A stretch of 64,000 bases of DNA from the NCBI RefSeq assembly GCF_000003815.2, contig NC_049980.1:9918964-9982963 (forward strand), given 5' to 3'. Positions 1 to 12,800 of the stretch are shown here, piece after piece; the stretch's first letter is position 1; each line of letters opens with the position of its first letter. A program made the translations under genes and the position numbers. Below the pieces are notes generated by a model, which saw nothing but the letters and a program-made list of their open reading frames with translations, searched no databases and had not been told where the DNA came from. The DNA is from Branchiostoma floridae (taxonomy: Eukaryota; Chordata; Leptocardii; Amphioxiformes; Branchiostomatidae).

Positions 1-3000
1 TACCCAGAGGAACTCAGTGTGATAGTCACAGAGGTGGTGGATGGCTGCCACTTCTGGGGCCAGGTTAATCAGGAGGTTTGTGCAGTGCTTTTAATAGTTG
101 TTGAGAATTAACTAGATACTGCATTACTTCATTTGCATACCGGTAGTTTATATATAGCAGATATTTCAGTGGAAAGTTCTCTCAGACACTGCAGTATTGA
201 AATCACTGTTGTCAAGCTTAGTTGGGCAACCAGAAACTCGGTGATAATTGAAAATAGATCGTGTAAAATCCAATGCAGACCACAATTAACATGTAGCTGT
301 GCATATTAACCGTCCCACCCATGGTGTATAGAGCCTACTATTCTAAGCTGTGCCCTAACTTTGTGCTACCGTACTTATCCCAGGGGAAGAACAACCTGTT
401 AGAACTGCAAGAGCTCCAGAAGGGTCTGAACCAGCTGTGTCCTGCCCCGCCCCTCCCCCCTGGAGACAGGATTGGGGCAGCACCTTTTGAAGGGGATTGG
501 TACAGGTATGGTGCCTCTATACATATAAGCATCCCAGTTCAGGGCATTGTTAGACTTCCTTAGAGTCAGAATATTAGTCTTACTCTTAGGGCTTTGTGCT
601 TTTGACTATCTTGTATTCTGATTACAAACTGCTTTGTACAGTATAGTCTAAAACTTTTTTTCGGAAATGGCCAAAAGTTGATGCACACGCAGATCTCATC
701 CAATTATAATCAGATCAACATGACCTTATGTGCTCATAACACTCAAGTCTTTGTTGTTAAGGACAAACTTCTTTGCCATTGTGTAGAGTGTGGATACAGG
801 AAGAACTCCCAGAAGACCAGCTGCAGATGGTGTTTGTGGACTATGGCAACTCTGCAGTATTACCACGCACAGAGGTTTCACCCCTGCTCATTCCACAGTT
901 TTGGGACCTTCCACCTCAAGCAGTACCCTTTAAACTAGCAGGTTGGTATCTCTGAAGGCATTCAACAATCATAAAGCTTAGTACAATGCTAAACTTTCTT
1001 CCAAGTTCACACAAAAGTGCACATAAATCAAATTTTCAACAACCACTGTCGCCTTCTTCACGATCAATACTAATGACCAATCACTTTAGAATGTAAACTT
1101 GTCAAACATGCCAGGAAGTACTAGGATTACTACCAACACAGATGAGCTTCCATGATAATCATAAAGCATGTCTTGTGTGCATTTGTATTATATATTGTTT
1201 CAAACCTCAGAGTGTTCATTTCTTGGTTCATTTGTTGTCCTGGATTTTAAATCCTTGAATTTTCATCTACAGGACTGAGCTCTGCCACAAGCAATGGACA
1301 TGACAAGCTGAAGGAGATACTGAGCTGGCAAGTGGTCTCAGTGAAGCAAAGTCAGTCCAGAACATGCGAGGTGGGTTCATCGGGATACAACGGTGTATCT
1401 TGGTATAAATTCACGAAACTAAAGGCATTGTAGTAATAGTCTTGAAATAATTGTAGCCATTTTTTTTTCAGTTTTGGTAGTAACGCTAGTTCACCTTTAA
1501 CCATTGTGTAACCTATATCCGTTGCTTTTAAAAACGTGGTATTTGGGGATATCATGTCAACGGACGTTGGTTTAAAATTGCAATATTTTCACTACATTGC
1601 AGCTTAAAACTACCACCTGTCGACTTGATGTGCCTAAGTGCACTGTTCTGAAAAACAACGGATATAGGTTACCCTGCGGATAAAAGGGAACCAGTGTTAC
1701 CTCTTTACTTTGATGTCATGACAATGTGTGTGTGTGTTAACTTTTTGTTTCCTCTGAGAAAACCTCCATTTCACTCTTTAATCCCTGCCAAAATAAATAG
1801 ATTTACAGCACCTTATAATTTGGCTTCATTGCAAACAGGAAAAATGACATATTGCGATGAAATTAACTCTCGATTCTTTAATACATATGTATATATAACA
1901 GTATATTGTTACTTCAACAGCCCCATATTCTAGAAGTGGAGGTTTACATTCCAGATGCCACAGACTCTACATCAGTCAACTCCATGATGAAAAGGGAGAC
2001 ATGTGAAGAGGGTCATTCATTCCCAGAGAAGACTAATAAAGGTGTCACACAAGAAGAACCAAATTGCCACCCCAACATCAGCACGTCTGTGCCAACAGTA
2101 GAAGACAGAACAAGGGAGCACAGTATTTCTAGACAAAGAGCTGAGAAAGCCACTACAGGTAAAACAGGAGGTATAGGAGATATTTTCTCTAACAGCACAA
2201 CTCTAAATCAAGAAAGAAAGCATTCCTCAGAACAGAAAGAAGCTGGCAGAAAGTTTGACAACGAGACATTCCAGCAGAGAAGTGGTGAAAGGAGTCACCA
2301 GAAGTTTCAGTCACCTTTCCTGAGTGAAAAGGAAGAAGCAGTGTTGAGGAGGATAAGTGAAGGTAACCAGAGAGTGTACCACACAGAGATGGGAAGAAGA
2401 CACCAGGAGACACCAGTAGGGCAGCAGCAAAGGTTGATTGGAGGACAGCATAGTACAGTTCAACATCAGCAAGGACTGCTGGGTACACCGATCAACAAAT
2501 ATGCCCCTCAGCTTCTGTTTAAAGGGAAAAGGTTTGCCCTCCTGGCAAAGGTTTCTGAGGTACGCTTCTTCCAACTTACAAGAATGATGGACACAAGCAT
2601 TAGTGTTTCTTACTATATTGTAACAAGACTTAGAGTGGCCTTTGAAGTACATGTACTTAGAATCTACTAGGTTCATGCACTAAAGAAAGCTCTGAACTTA
2701 GCCTACATCAAATTTTCATATCATTGTAATAATATACACGTAGTCTTTCTTTAGGGCTTCACATCTCCTACTCTTCAAAACACAGTAATTTTTTTTTTTT
2801 TACTCAATGGTCACCACGTAACAAGGCCTGAAGGCCACTCAAGGTTACGGGTTACATGATTGGAACTGTAACAGCAACTCTTCGCCCTAGGTCAGAAACA
2901 TCATGATTGAGACCAGCCCAATTGCTCACTATGAGTGAGGACTAACTGACCCAATAGGCAAAGCAGGGGTTACGAGGGCTGTGAGTAATGTTCCCAATGT

Positions 3001-5532
3001 GTGTATTGCTGTTCATGACAGTTGTGTGTGTTTTCTAGGTGGTGACACCAGACCGGTTCTACATCCAGTCTGCAGACAGCCCCCTGCTGAACAAGGTGTC
3101 TCAGAGTCTCCAGGAGGCAGCTAATAAAAGGACAGCACAGGTAGGGAGGAATGTCAGATTGGTTTATACTGGCATCAGTTTGTAGTTGTTCCTGTCTAGA
3201 AGTCTGGACCTTGGGATCTATTGAAATGGCCCATTGGATTTGATACTGTTCAAATTGACAGAATTTATATGAGAGATCTTTCAAATTGATCTCGTCAGTG
3301 TCTTTTGGTCATCTTTATTAAAGAAGTTCTTATAGTATGCTACCTTCAGGCATTTTTCCAGTATACTTGTCTTTATGTTGAGCTTTTATATTTTTGTTAT
3401 ATCTTTTTACAATTAGGAGTTGTCAGATTTGAGGACCCTGTGTTACGAGACTGGTCAGGTGATGTGCACTTACAGTGAGAAACACCACATGTGGAGGAGG
3501 GTGCGCATCGACGGTATTCTGCCAGATATGGTGAGTCTTAACTATACTGTAAAGGAATAGTAACAGTAACAGTATAGTCTTAACTATACTGTGTGATTTT
3601 GCATAGTCAGAATTCATTTGTGAAAAAGAGATTATTTTTGAAAGTAGTGAGAAAATTCAATTGTAATGTAAGATTGACGAAAACGTTTAATATTCAGATA
3701 TGCTTTTAGAAACCTTGATGTCTCTCCTCAGATTAATGTGCAGCATGTGGACTATGGAACCATGGAGCTGACTCAGCTGCACAACCTGTTCCCCCTCCCA
3801 CCTGACATACTGTCCGTCCCCATACTGGCCAGACCAGCGTGCCTTGCCAATACTGCCCCCCTCCCCAAGGATGGCCACTGGACAGAGGGAGCCAACGCCT
3901 TCCTCAAGGGGCTCACAGCCAACAAGGTCAGGAAAGATGTCTCAAACTTACATCTGGAAAAGAGTTCGTCTTAAATCTATATGCATTCATTTATTAGACT
4001 TAAGGGAAATGTAACAGTTTCATTCAGTTCTGCTTCCCCCCCCCCCCCCCCCCCAACTTCTCTAGGTCCTGTTTGCAGAGGTAACTGGAGAACAGGCAGG
4101 GGACAAGCTGGTGGTCACACTGTGGAGCTCCATGGACAAAAAAAACAACCTCTCCCAACAGCTCATGGATCAAAACTATGCGATCTACAGTCAGCCACTT
4201 CCTGTCACACAGATGCCTTCACAGAACCCAAGCTTTACCCAGGGGAAACCACTACCAGTACTTCTGCCTACTCCCCAGCCTCCGCAAATCAGCAACCAGC
4301 CCTTCTTTGATCAACAACCACACTTACCCATCCCACAATATCCACTGTTTACCCCTCATGTCCCTTACCAACATCCTAGGCCAAAACACAGGATGAAGGT
4401 GGGGGAAAGGTTCTCACTACTGGGCAATCAGAAGACACCGGCCCCATCGTTGGGAGGAGAAGGTGCCTTTAAGATAATTGTGAGAGCAGAAGAAGGGAAG
4501 GAAAGAACCACAAGTAGAGGAGAGAAGATTGAGCCTCCTACAGGTCAGTCCTCAGACAGTGCTCAGGGAAGATATGTCAAGGACCACAATTACGGAGCAA
4601 CAGACATGAATGGAAACAAGGGCCCCAGTTTTGCAACAGTGCAGCCCAGTAAGCTTGTTTCACACAATGTCAGAAGCACTGGAAAACAATACCATCCTGG
4701 CAACAGCAATAGAGCAAGCAGGAACAGTGGGAACAAGTTTGGAAAAGGTGGCAGTCCCCTATCTCTTGGTGCACAGAGAAACATCCTGCACCAAATAGTC
4801 GGTGATGTACAGGAGACAAGCAACAAGTCTCAGCCAAACTGTGAGTCTGGACAAGCAAACAAAGTGGAAAAGGAAAGGAGAGACTCTGGTGCCAGCAATA
4901 TATCAACTGAGCTGGAAAACAGGTTGGTGTTCAAATGAAAAAAAAGTATTTCTTCCTTGATAGGGGTGGGTACCTGACTACCGGTACAGAAAATTCAGGT
5001 CCAGGTCCAGGCTGTTTTAGACCAAGTTTGACTGTGGAGACTTGGTAAAAATGACTATAAACTCTTGGACCTTGTTAGCCCCCAAACACTAGAACGCCTG
5101 TCGGTTTAATCTGTCCATTATCTAATCAGTCCAAAGTCTGATGCACTGATTTTTTTCAGGTTGGGTTTTTCTGGACCGGTCCAAGAAGAAAAAAAAAACA
5201 TTTTGTACCGGTACCCAACCCTATTCCTAAATTAGACTCTATTTAGAGTCAACATGTGTAGCATGTTCATTTGGTAACATCAATGTGGCACCATCACAAT
5301 AAGATTGCTGAATGTTTGTTTGCACAGATTGCAGCAGCTTGTTCAGGTAGACACAGGCGAGGGGAGAGAAAATGCAGAAAACTGCACACCAACTAGTGAG
5401 GGTCTACCTACAAACCAGCACCAGAAGGGTCTGCTCGAGAGCGAGTTCAAGGGATGTTTGCCGACCACCAGTGGAATGTCAGCAGTTGACATCCTAACCT
5501 CCCAGCTTATTGAACTGCACACAGAGGAGTAG
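1..5532 (+). CDS. Tudor-domain protein, 3' part (5' end outside window)
   Basis: Exons 1-75, 384-505, 787-941, 1273-1370, 1921-2559, 3039-3140, 3417-3530, 3732-3926, 4066-4922 and 5328-5532 join with GT/AG borders and matching phases into 854 codons ending in TAG. Two extended Tudor domains are visible. The first runs over the first three exons with the hallmark VFVDYGNSAVL; the second covers 3039-4150 with the segment MWRRVRIDG and the hallmark VQHVDYGTMEL. A hydrophilic, probably disordered insert (exon 1921-2559) separates them, and a further low-complexity Q/P/S/N-rich tail of about 300 residues follows. Tudor domains of this type bind methylated arginine, and family members (TDRD proteins) usually act in germ-granule piRNA pathways. 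The N-terminus is missing, so I cannot say which TDRD this is; TDRD7-like or TDRD1/6-like are both possible. Confidence 0.85.
1508..1672. mobile_element. MITE, family A copy 1
   Basis: Terminal inverted repeats: it opens with GTAACCTATATCCGTTG and closes with the reverse complement. The ~165-bp unit is palindromic in its interior as well. A related copy lies at 21602-21770. It sits in an intron of the Tudor gene. Superfamily not determined and no clear target duplication seen. Confidence 0.8.
2798..2975. repeat. Dispersed repeat shared with 30481-31010
   Basis: The segment beginning TTTACTCAATGGTCACCACG and ending near CAGGGGTTACGAGGG is closely similar to sequence at 30481-30540 plus 30900-31010, where a further insertion splits it. 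Intronic. Class unknown. Confidence 0.7.
4961..5223. mobile_element. MITE with GGGTTGGGTACC-type ends
   Basis: Left end TAGGGGTGGGTACC and right end GGTACCCAACCCTA are inverted repeats around about 260 bp of non-coding sequence. It lies in the last intron of the Tudor gene. The end sequence resembles hAT-type MITEs, but I did not see a convincing 8-bp duplication. Confidence 0.7.
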
Positions 5533-6822
5533 TAACATGTTTTTTTTTGTAGTTAAATTTGTACTTGCAGTCTAACTAGAATTGATTGTAATAGAAATTT
5601 GACCAAGGGTATCTAGAGATGTGTACTATGCAAGCTAACCATCTAACAGTGCTTAGAGATCTAGAGCACCCCAGGTTCAGTTTAAAGATTGTCCAAGAGA
5701 TAGACCTTTGATTTTTTGTGCTGAAATTTTTGTGAAGCTATTTGATTGACGCACACTCAATCTGTAATCATCCTGCTTGATAACAAAGGTAATTGTTAAA
5801 TTGGTAGCTGTCAATTGAAGATAAATTGTGTGAAACTTTGTCAGGAAAAGGATGGTGCTGAAATGCAAGTTACTGCCTGATCATTGTTCTGTTCGAATTT
5901 ATGTCAGCAATATGTTGGAAGATGTTTTGTAGCAGTTCTTGTACGAATGAGACTTCTCTTTCTATGCCATTGTTTTATGATATTACATGTACTAGCCTTT
6001 GCACTTCAGCAGATTTCTAGTGGTGACCTTGAAGTGAAGCTCCAAATATGTTTGTACATCTTACATGTACGATGATCCCTTGTTTATGTTTATTATTTAT
6101 TCAAGAATAGCCCATTGTTATAGAACTAGCACCCTTAGCTTACAGACAGTATGCTTTGACAGTTGCCACCAAATGGTATCAAAACCAGTGAAAAAATTAG
6201 CTGTTTGTATTTTTTTCTTTGTCAAGGAACCCACTTAGTTTGGTTTATAATGGTGGTTGTGGCACAAGATTCTATATCTATTATACTAACAGTTGTTAAA
6301 TTTGTTATTTTGTCCTGTACATTCCATGAACAGAAAGAAAACCAGTAGTTATAGATGTATTATTTATTCACACAGACATTAGTTTAGTAGTTGTTCTATG
6401 ATGCTGAGTACTTAACTTTGCAAATATAACCAAGCTGTTACAAAATACATCAGATATTTGTCTTTTTTAGCCTCTTATTATTTGGACAAAATACTAAATG
6501 ATATCGAGTCTCTAGACTAGTGTATAATCACAATTATGTTCATCACCAACTGCAATTACAACTTAAAGATTTCATTTCCCAGATTGAAGTCTACTGTGAC
6601 TAATTAGAATTGCTTTTCATGAATAATGATTTCAATTGAAAAATACATTTGTATAAAATAAAGTTTTCTTTAAATCCCTTCAAGATTTTTCCATAGCCAT
6701 TTACAAATCTAAATTGAAACATGACTTGCAGAAATCATTGAATTAAAACAGATAATTACACATGCTGCAAACATGATAACTCTATCCCTGAGTATGAGAG
6801 TATCCCAGTGTGCTGTGTTGGA
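5533..6822. other. 3' UTR of Tudor gene and convergent intergenic region
   Basis: AT-rich with no coding frame I can support. A polyadenylation signal AATAAA at 6657-6662 is a good candidate for the end of the Tudor transcript. The DOLK gene converges from the other side, with its stop at 6823. Confidence 0.55.
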
Positions 6823-9800
6823 TCATGATGAAAGCCCACTGCTGAAGAGTGCATACATGTAGAGAGGGGTCACAATGTTGTCCACCTGGGAGGTGAAGGC
6901 TTCCAGTAATGACGTCAGACACACGGCTGTCACTATGGGGATCAAGTTGGCTGTGAACCCTGGCTGGATCCCTACAAACAAATAAAGCATAATTTGAAAA
7001 AGATGCCTGAATACATGTACAATGTACATGTAGGTCAAATTGTATAGTTACTGTTCTACCATGATATAAGAATCTTTTAGCCTGAAAACGTAAGATCCCA
7101 AAGTTTAACACAGGCATATTTTCTGCATAAAAAGTTTTTATATGTCACTTTGACACAATCATGTTGGCATTGGCCATGAGATACACAGTAATCACATACA
7201 AACTTCTCCACTCACCAAGTAAACTCAGTGTGCAACAGGCTGCCAATTGTGCTACCACAGCAGCCAGGGTGCCCTCTACTGTTTTCTTTGTACCTGTAAG
7301 AAAAAAAAGAGCTTCAATATTACAGTTACAGCAGTCTCTACATCAGGTATACAACCTTTTCTCTAAATGTATGCATAGGAAAAAAATGTATTTCTAAAAA
7401 TCACTAGATGATTACACAGTGATTTAGAAATTCTGATATGGTGAAGGATGTAGATATCCAGCATACATTTTATACTGAATAACAAAGCATGACTATACAT
7501 GTATGCAAGTTTTGACCCTTTAAATCACAATACCAGCTATATCCTTGTTGAAATCTTGGCAAATCATCAGAAATTACTCTAAATGCAGAAAAAAAATTGT
7601 AGTGTGATGCCAAACCTTGAAGTTACTCATATGCACACTTGTAAACATTACAGTAAAGTATATCTAATGATCACAATACCTGGCCATCTGTGTCTGCCCA
7701 GCTTTGATCCAATGACAGAGGCAGCAGTGTCCCCAACTCCCAAGGAGATGACACCACTGTACATCGCCAGCTCTGTACCTAGAACAATAACTTTGCTTTA
7801 CAATATCGGGGTACGGATACTACTGGCATTACGGACAAACGGTACTAACGCTACTGGGGGTACAGACACTACTGCTGGTACAGACACTACTGCGGGTAGG
7901 AACACTACTGGTGGTATGGACACTACTGGGGCTACGGACACTACTGGGGCTACGGACACTACTGGGGCTACGGATCTAACGAAGGTAAGTCTCAACCTAA
8001 CGCATGCCACAATGCTGATGTTGGGGGTGGCTAAATAATCACGTTTCCTAGCTGCCCTTTTCCGTTCAAGGGCAGTTTGATAGTCTGGTATCAAGACCTA
8101 CTATTAGATAGCTGTCAAATCTCTGCAAATTTATCATAGCTGCAGAATCATGTCTTCCTGCAAAAATATTTCCATTAGAGGATGTGGAGATTTGGCAGCT
8201 ATAAAGTTTAATACATGTGTAGTGTGTAGGTTTGGATAACTGGGTAGCAGTTTGATACAGGAAAGGGCAACTGCAACAAGGTGAACCATCTATCTTCTCC
8301 AAACATCTAGCCTTGTACATTGAGAAAGTGTGATGAGGTAAATCTGAACCATACTAAGAGAATGTCTTGTTATGTTTTTTATGCAAACATCTTACTTAAG
8401 CAACAGCTCAACCTACTCTATCTATTAGATTACCTATTGTGTATGCAGAAGGGTACAGCCATAGAGGCAGGGAACAGCCCAGCAGAAGGTAGATGTGGGT
8501 GAGGATGGCCACTCCTCTGTCCTTCTCATCAACAAACACACGCAGGGATGTGTGTAAGGATTCACCAAAGGGTTGGATTCTGTACATCCGCACATACTGT
8601 GGAACACAAACAACAGGCATTGATCACACCCATAACAAGATTGAAGTAATTCAAAGAGCAGAGCCACAAAAACAAGTTTTCCACTCTCAAAATAGAAGAC
8701 TATAGTATACATGTAGGTTATTCTGAACTCAAAGATATGACTACTACTTAAGGTAAATATATGCATGTTCAACTTGTGACAACTAGTTTTCAGGGCACAT
8801 GGTAAGTCACTGATTGTCAGTTGTTATTCCATAAAGTCAGCTGTTTACCAGTTGTTTATACATGTACCTGGAGGCAGGATAAGCTGATCTGCTACAAAGC
8901 ATCTTGTTCACACTTAATGATGACACATACACATGTATATGAGTCTTCTTTGCTTTTGGCTATGGAAATAAGATCTTTCAAACATAGCCTGGGTGCCATC
9001 CTCCAAAGTAACCATTGTCTCAATATTTTCCCTTGCTATCTGTGGTTAGCAAGTGAAGATTGAGCCAGCAGTTATTACAGAGAATGGCACCCAGGCTATC
9101 TAAAACATGCTTACTTCCAGCAGAATAAAGGCTCCCAAAGCTGCTACAGATCCTATGTACAGCAGCTGGGGATTCCGCATCAGTCCAGGTAAGAAAACTG
9201 CTATGGCGATCAGATGGAAATACTTCCTCACAATGGTGGAACCTGCACCTGCAGGGTTGGTCCTGTTCTGCCTGGCAACTGTTGCTATGGCAACCAATGT
9301 CATCACACTCCAGTAGCCAATCAGAGAGATCTAGAAAAGAGATGACCAGAAGAGCTGGAACTTTGAAGTACACCTTTTTTTATCAAAAGGGAACATTGAT
9401 TTTAGAAAAAGCACATTGTACATTGACCGATTGCATTCAGTAGGTCGTGAGTTTGATCCTCGGCCGAGTCATACCAAAGACTTTAAAAATGGTACATGCT
9501 GCTCTCTCTGCTTAGCACTAAGCATTCAGGAAAGAATATGGAAGTTAAACACACACCACTACCAGTGGACTTAAGACTCCTACTGTAGTGATTGCACAAA
9601 GTTGTGTGGCTCAGGGCTACTGATATGGAGATGGGTGCCGCCCTATGTGCCATCAAGCACAGGAAGGACTTTGACATTGTTCATGTACAAGTAACTGATA
9701 GAGAACAGGCAGAGATGGTCTTGGGTTAAGCTTCTTGAAACAGCCTTCAGCTATACTTACACTGCTGTCACAAGCCAGTATGAAGCCCATGAGCCACAGG

Positions 9801-12800
9801 ATCGGGATCCTTCCCAGAAGCCACCACAGGTGGGGGACACAGATGAGCACCACCACACTAAGTACCAGGATGTAGAATCTCAAGGAGTCTTTCCAGGATG
9901 CTGTGCTGGGATGGAAAGTAACAGTCAGTATTTTGTTTAAATCATTCCATGGCAGAGTAAACTACTAGATTTTCAAGTGATCCATCATCTTTAAGAATGA
10001 AGATAAGGTAAATGATACGTGTATGCATGTATGCAATTTTTCTACCTCTGTTTTCCTGTCTTGTCGTTTGTCACAAACATAAGCGCCGACGCTACTCCAA
10101 TGATTGCCAGGCCAAGCGCAACTGACTGAAATGAAAAATTGCATTTTCATAATGATAAAGCACTGAACAAACTTTACATTTGAAATTTATTTGGTTTGAT
10201 ATTGTAAAGGTTAAAACTGCATAGGTTTTGTGAACAATTCATCTACTATACACAAATCAAAATACACAACCTTGGCTTCACTATTCAGTAGTATATGAGG
10301 GTTGAATTTGTTAGGAGGCAACCTGAACAGTGAACACTGGTCATTTGCATTGCAATATCGATCTATAGACATCCTCAAAAAGAAAGTCCTTCTACCTGTA
10401 AAAGCTCATACTCCAAACTTCTGTTCCTATAGAAAACATTCTGACAGCTGTCAATCATCAGCAAGGCCACCCCCTCGGAGGCAATCATAGCCTCTCCCAA
10501 GGAGAGGCTGCTGGGAAGGCTGGTCAGCAGGCCATGGAGGACACAGAGACAGAAGACCACACCCAGAATCCCTATGGTAAAATTCCCTATACCTATGGTG
10601 GCAGAGGGGTTTTGTAGTTAGTACACATTCATGGTGAAATGGAGCTCACAATTTATCTTTTTTTTCATCCGAATTATTCTTTTTCCAGTAGCTAGCAGTG
10701 CAATGTGACAATTGCCCATGCTTTAGGCCATTACATTGGGTCCCCCTGTTCTTCAAGCAGAGGTTCTGGTCAGGTGGATTAAGTAGTGGCCAGGATTTCT
10801 TACTGCCACATTGCTTACAAAGCTGCAAGAATTCCAGCCACTACTACAAGTATTCCCACAAATGAAACTTCTGCTTGTACAATAGGTCACCCCTAATCTT
10901 CTCGAGAAGGGCGTTGGGTTATTTTATTTTCAGAAGTTCTGATGTCTGAGGCTGGAGCTCCCACATACAGGGGCTGCCAGCTTTATGTCACATGTACACA
11001 AACCAGCTCAGCAATAACATTAACATCATCTAAAAGTACTGAAAGCTCAGTTTAAGTCCAGTACTGTACCTAGTGGTAGATCCTGTAAAAGCAGGATGAG
11101 GAAGACAGAGATAGTGGTGGCTATGGTGCCCATGGTCCTGATGCTGGGTCTGTCTGGATGCAGGTCTGACTTACTGAGCCATACCAAACACACGGCAGCA
11201 TGGCTCATACACAGGCTGTAGGCACAGAACATCCCACTCACTCCTGTAACAACATGGGGAGAGACTTAGTCTGTATCACTACACACACCATACTAAACAC
11301 ACGGCAGCATGGCTCATACACGGGCTGTAGGCACAGAATATCACACTCACTCCTGTAACAACACGGGGAGAGACTTAGTCTGTATCACTGCACACACCAT
11401 ACTAAACACACGGCAGCATGGCTCATACACGGGCTGTAGGCACAGAATATCACACTCACTCCTGTAACAACACGGGGAGAGACTTAGTCTGTATCACTGC
11501 ACACACCATACTAAACACACCGCAGCATGGCTCATACACGGGCTGTAGGCACAGAATATCACACTCACTCCTGTAACAACACGGGGAGAGACTTAGTCTG
11601 TATCACTGCACACACCATACTAAACACACCGCAGCATGGCTCATACACATGTAGCTGTAGGCACAGAATATCACACTCACTCCTGTAACAACATGGGGAG
11701 AGAGTTTGTCTAAGTCACTGCAAGAAGTTAATGTTTGATAAGAAAAGGCAGAGACAATTTCTTGGCTCCAGAAGCTTCTTGATGATCTTCTTATTATAAA
11801 ACCAAAGGTTGCACAAATCCAACTCATGTTGTTACAGTCACAAATGTAAAGGAGTCCTTACAAAGGGCCACTATCTAATGTTAATCTGGCAGCACTCAGT
11901 ACCAGATGTGCTTACCATATTCTTTGGCATTTCCATGGAGATTATTGGCCACGAGGACCATGGGGATGAGAATGCTTCCTGTAACCAGCCCACTACCAGC
12001 TCCAGGTCTTACAAAAAGGGAAGGAGAAAATATTTCAACATGTGTTATTGAGCTCTAAACTAAAATTGCATATCAGTAATGTTTAGGCTAGATTACTAAA
12101 TATGTGAATTGCACAACAGAAAATTGAAACTATGAGTATGAGTTTTGCCGGGACTATCTCACTCAGTTATTTTCATCATCATACCTATAGTCAACTTTTA
12201 ATGAAATAAAATGCTTCCCATCAGCCCCTCCCTATTACCATCCTTACCTGAGGTTCCAGCCAAGTGTTTGATCAACAGAACATTTGGGCCATGTTGACTG
12301 CAATGAAAATGCTCCAATAAACACTGCAATGAAAAGGAAATAATTATTCTCATTACTAGTGCAGAACATACTGCCTCAATGTTTTCTGTGAAATATCCCT
12401 GAAAACGACAGCATAGGTGACATTCTAGCTCCCTTACTCTTCTCTTGGCATGGAAGCCATGGAAAACTTGACGGTCTGCCTAAACACCACAAACAACCAC
12501 AAACGACTCTAATATGCAGTGTATATGGTGTAACAACCTTGTGTGACGCACTGGAGACCATGTTTAATATGCATTTATGAATTTAAAAAACGCAGCAACT
12601 CCTACTTATTCACCAGTTATTTCGAGTTAGTCCGCTGGTTTCAAGATCGAAGCAATTCTTGGCCTCCATGTTGGATCGCCCATGCTAGGAGTCTGCATGG
12701 GGAAGTTCTCGCTACCTTCCTCTGCGCCATAGACGACAGAGCAATAAAAATATGGAAGCTGTTGGTTCATAGATTATAGCATACTGCAATTCTATCAAAG

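Noticed and set aside
7583-8038. 151-codon Thr/Gly/Asp-rich frame
   Set aside because: Produced by the 18-bp minisatellite in a DOLK intron; no splice or start context.
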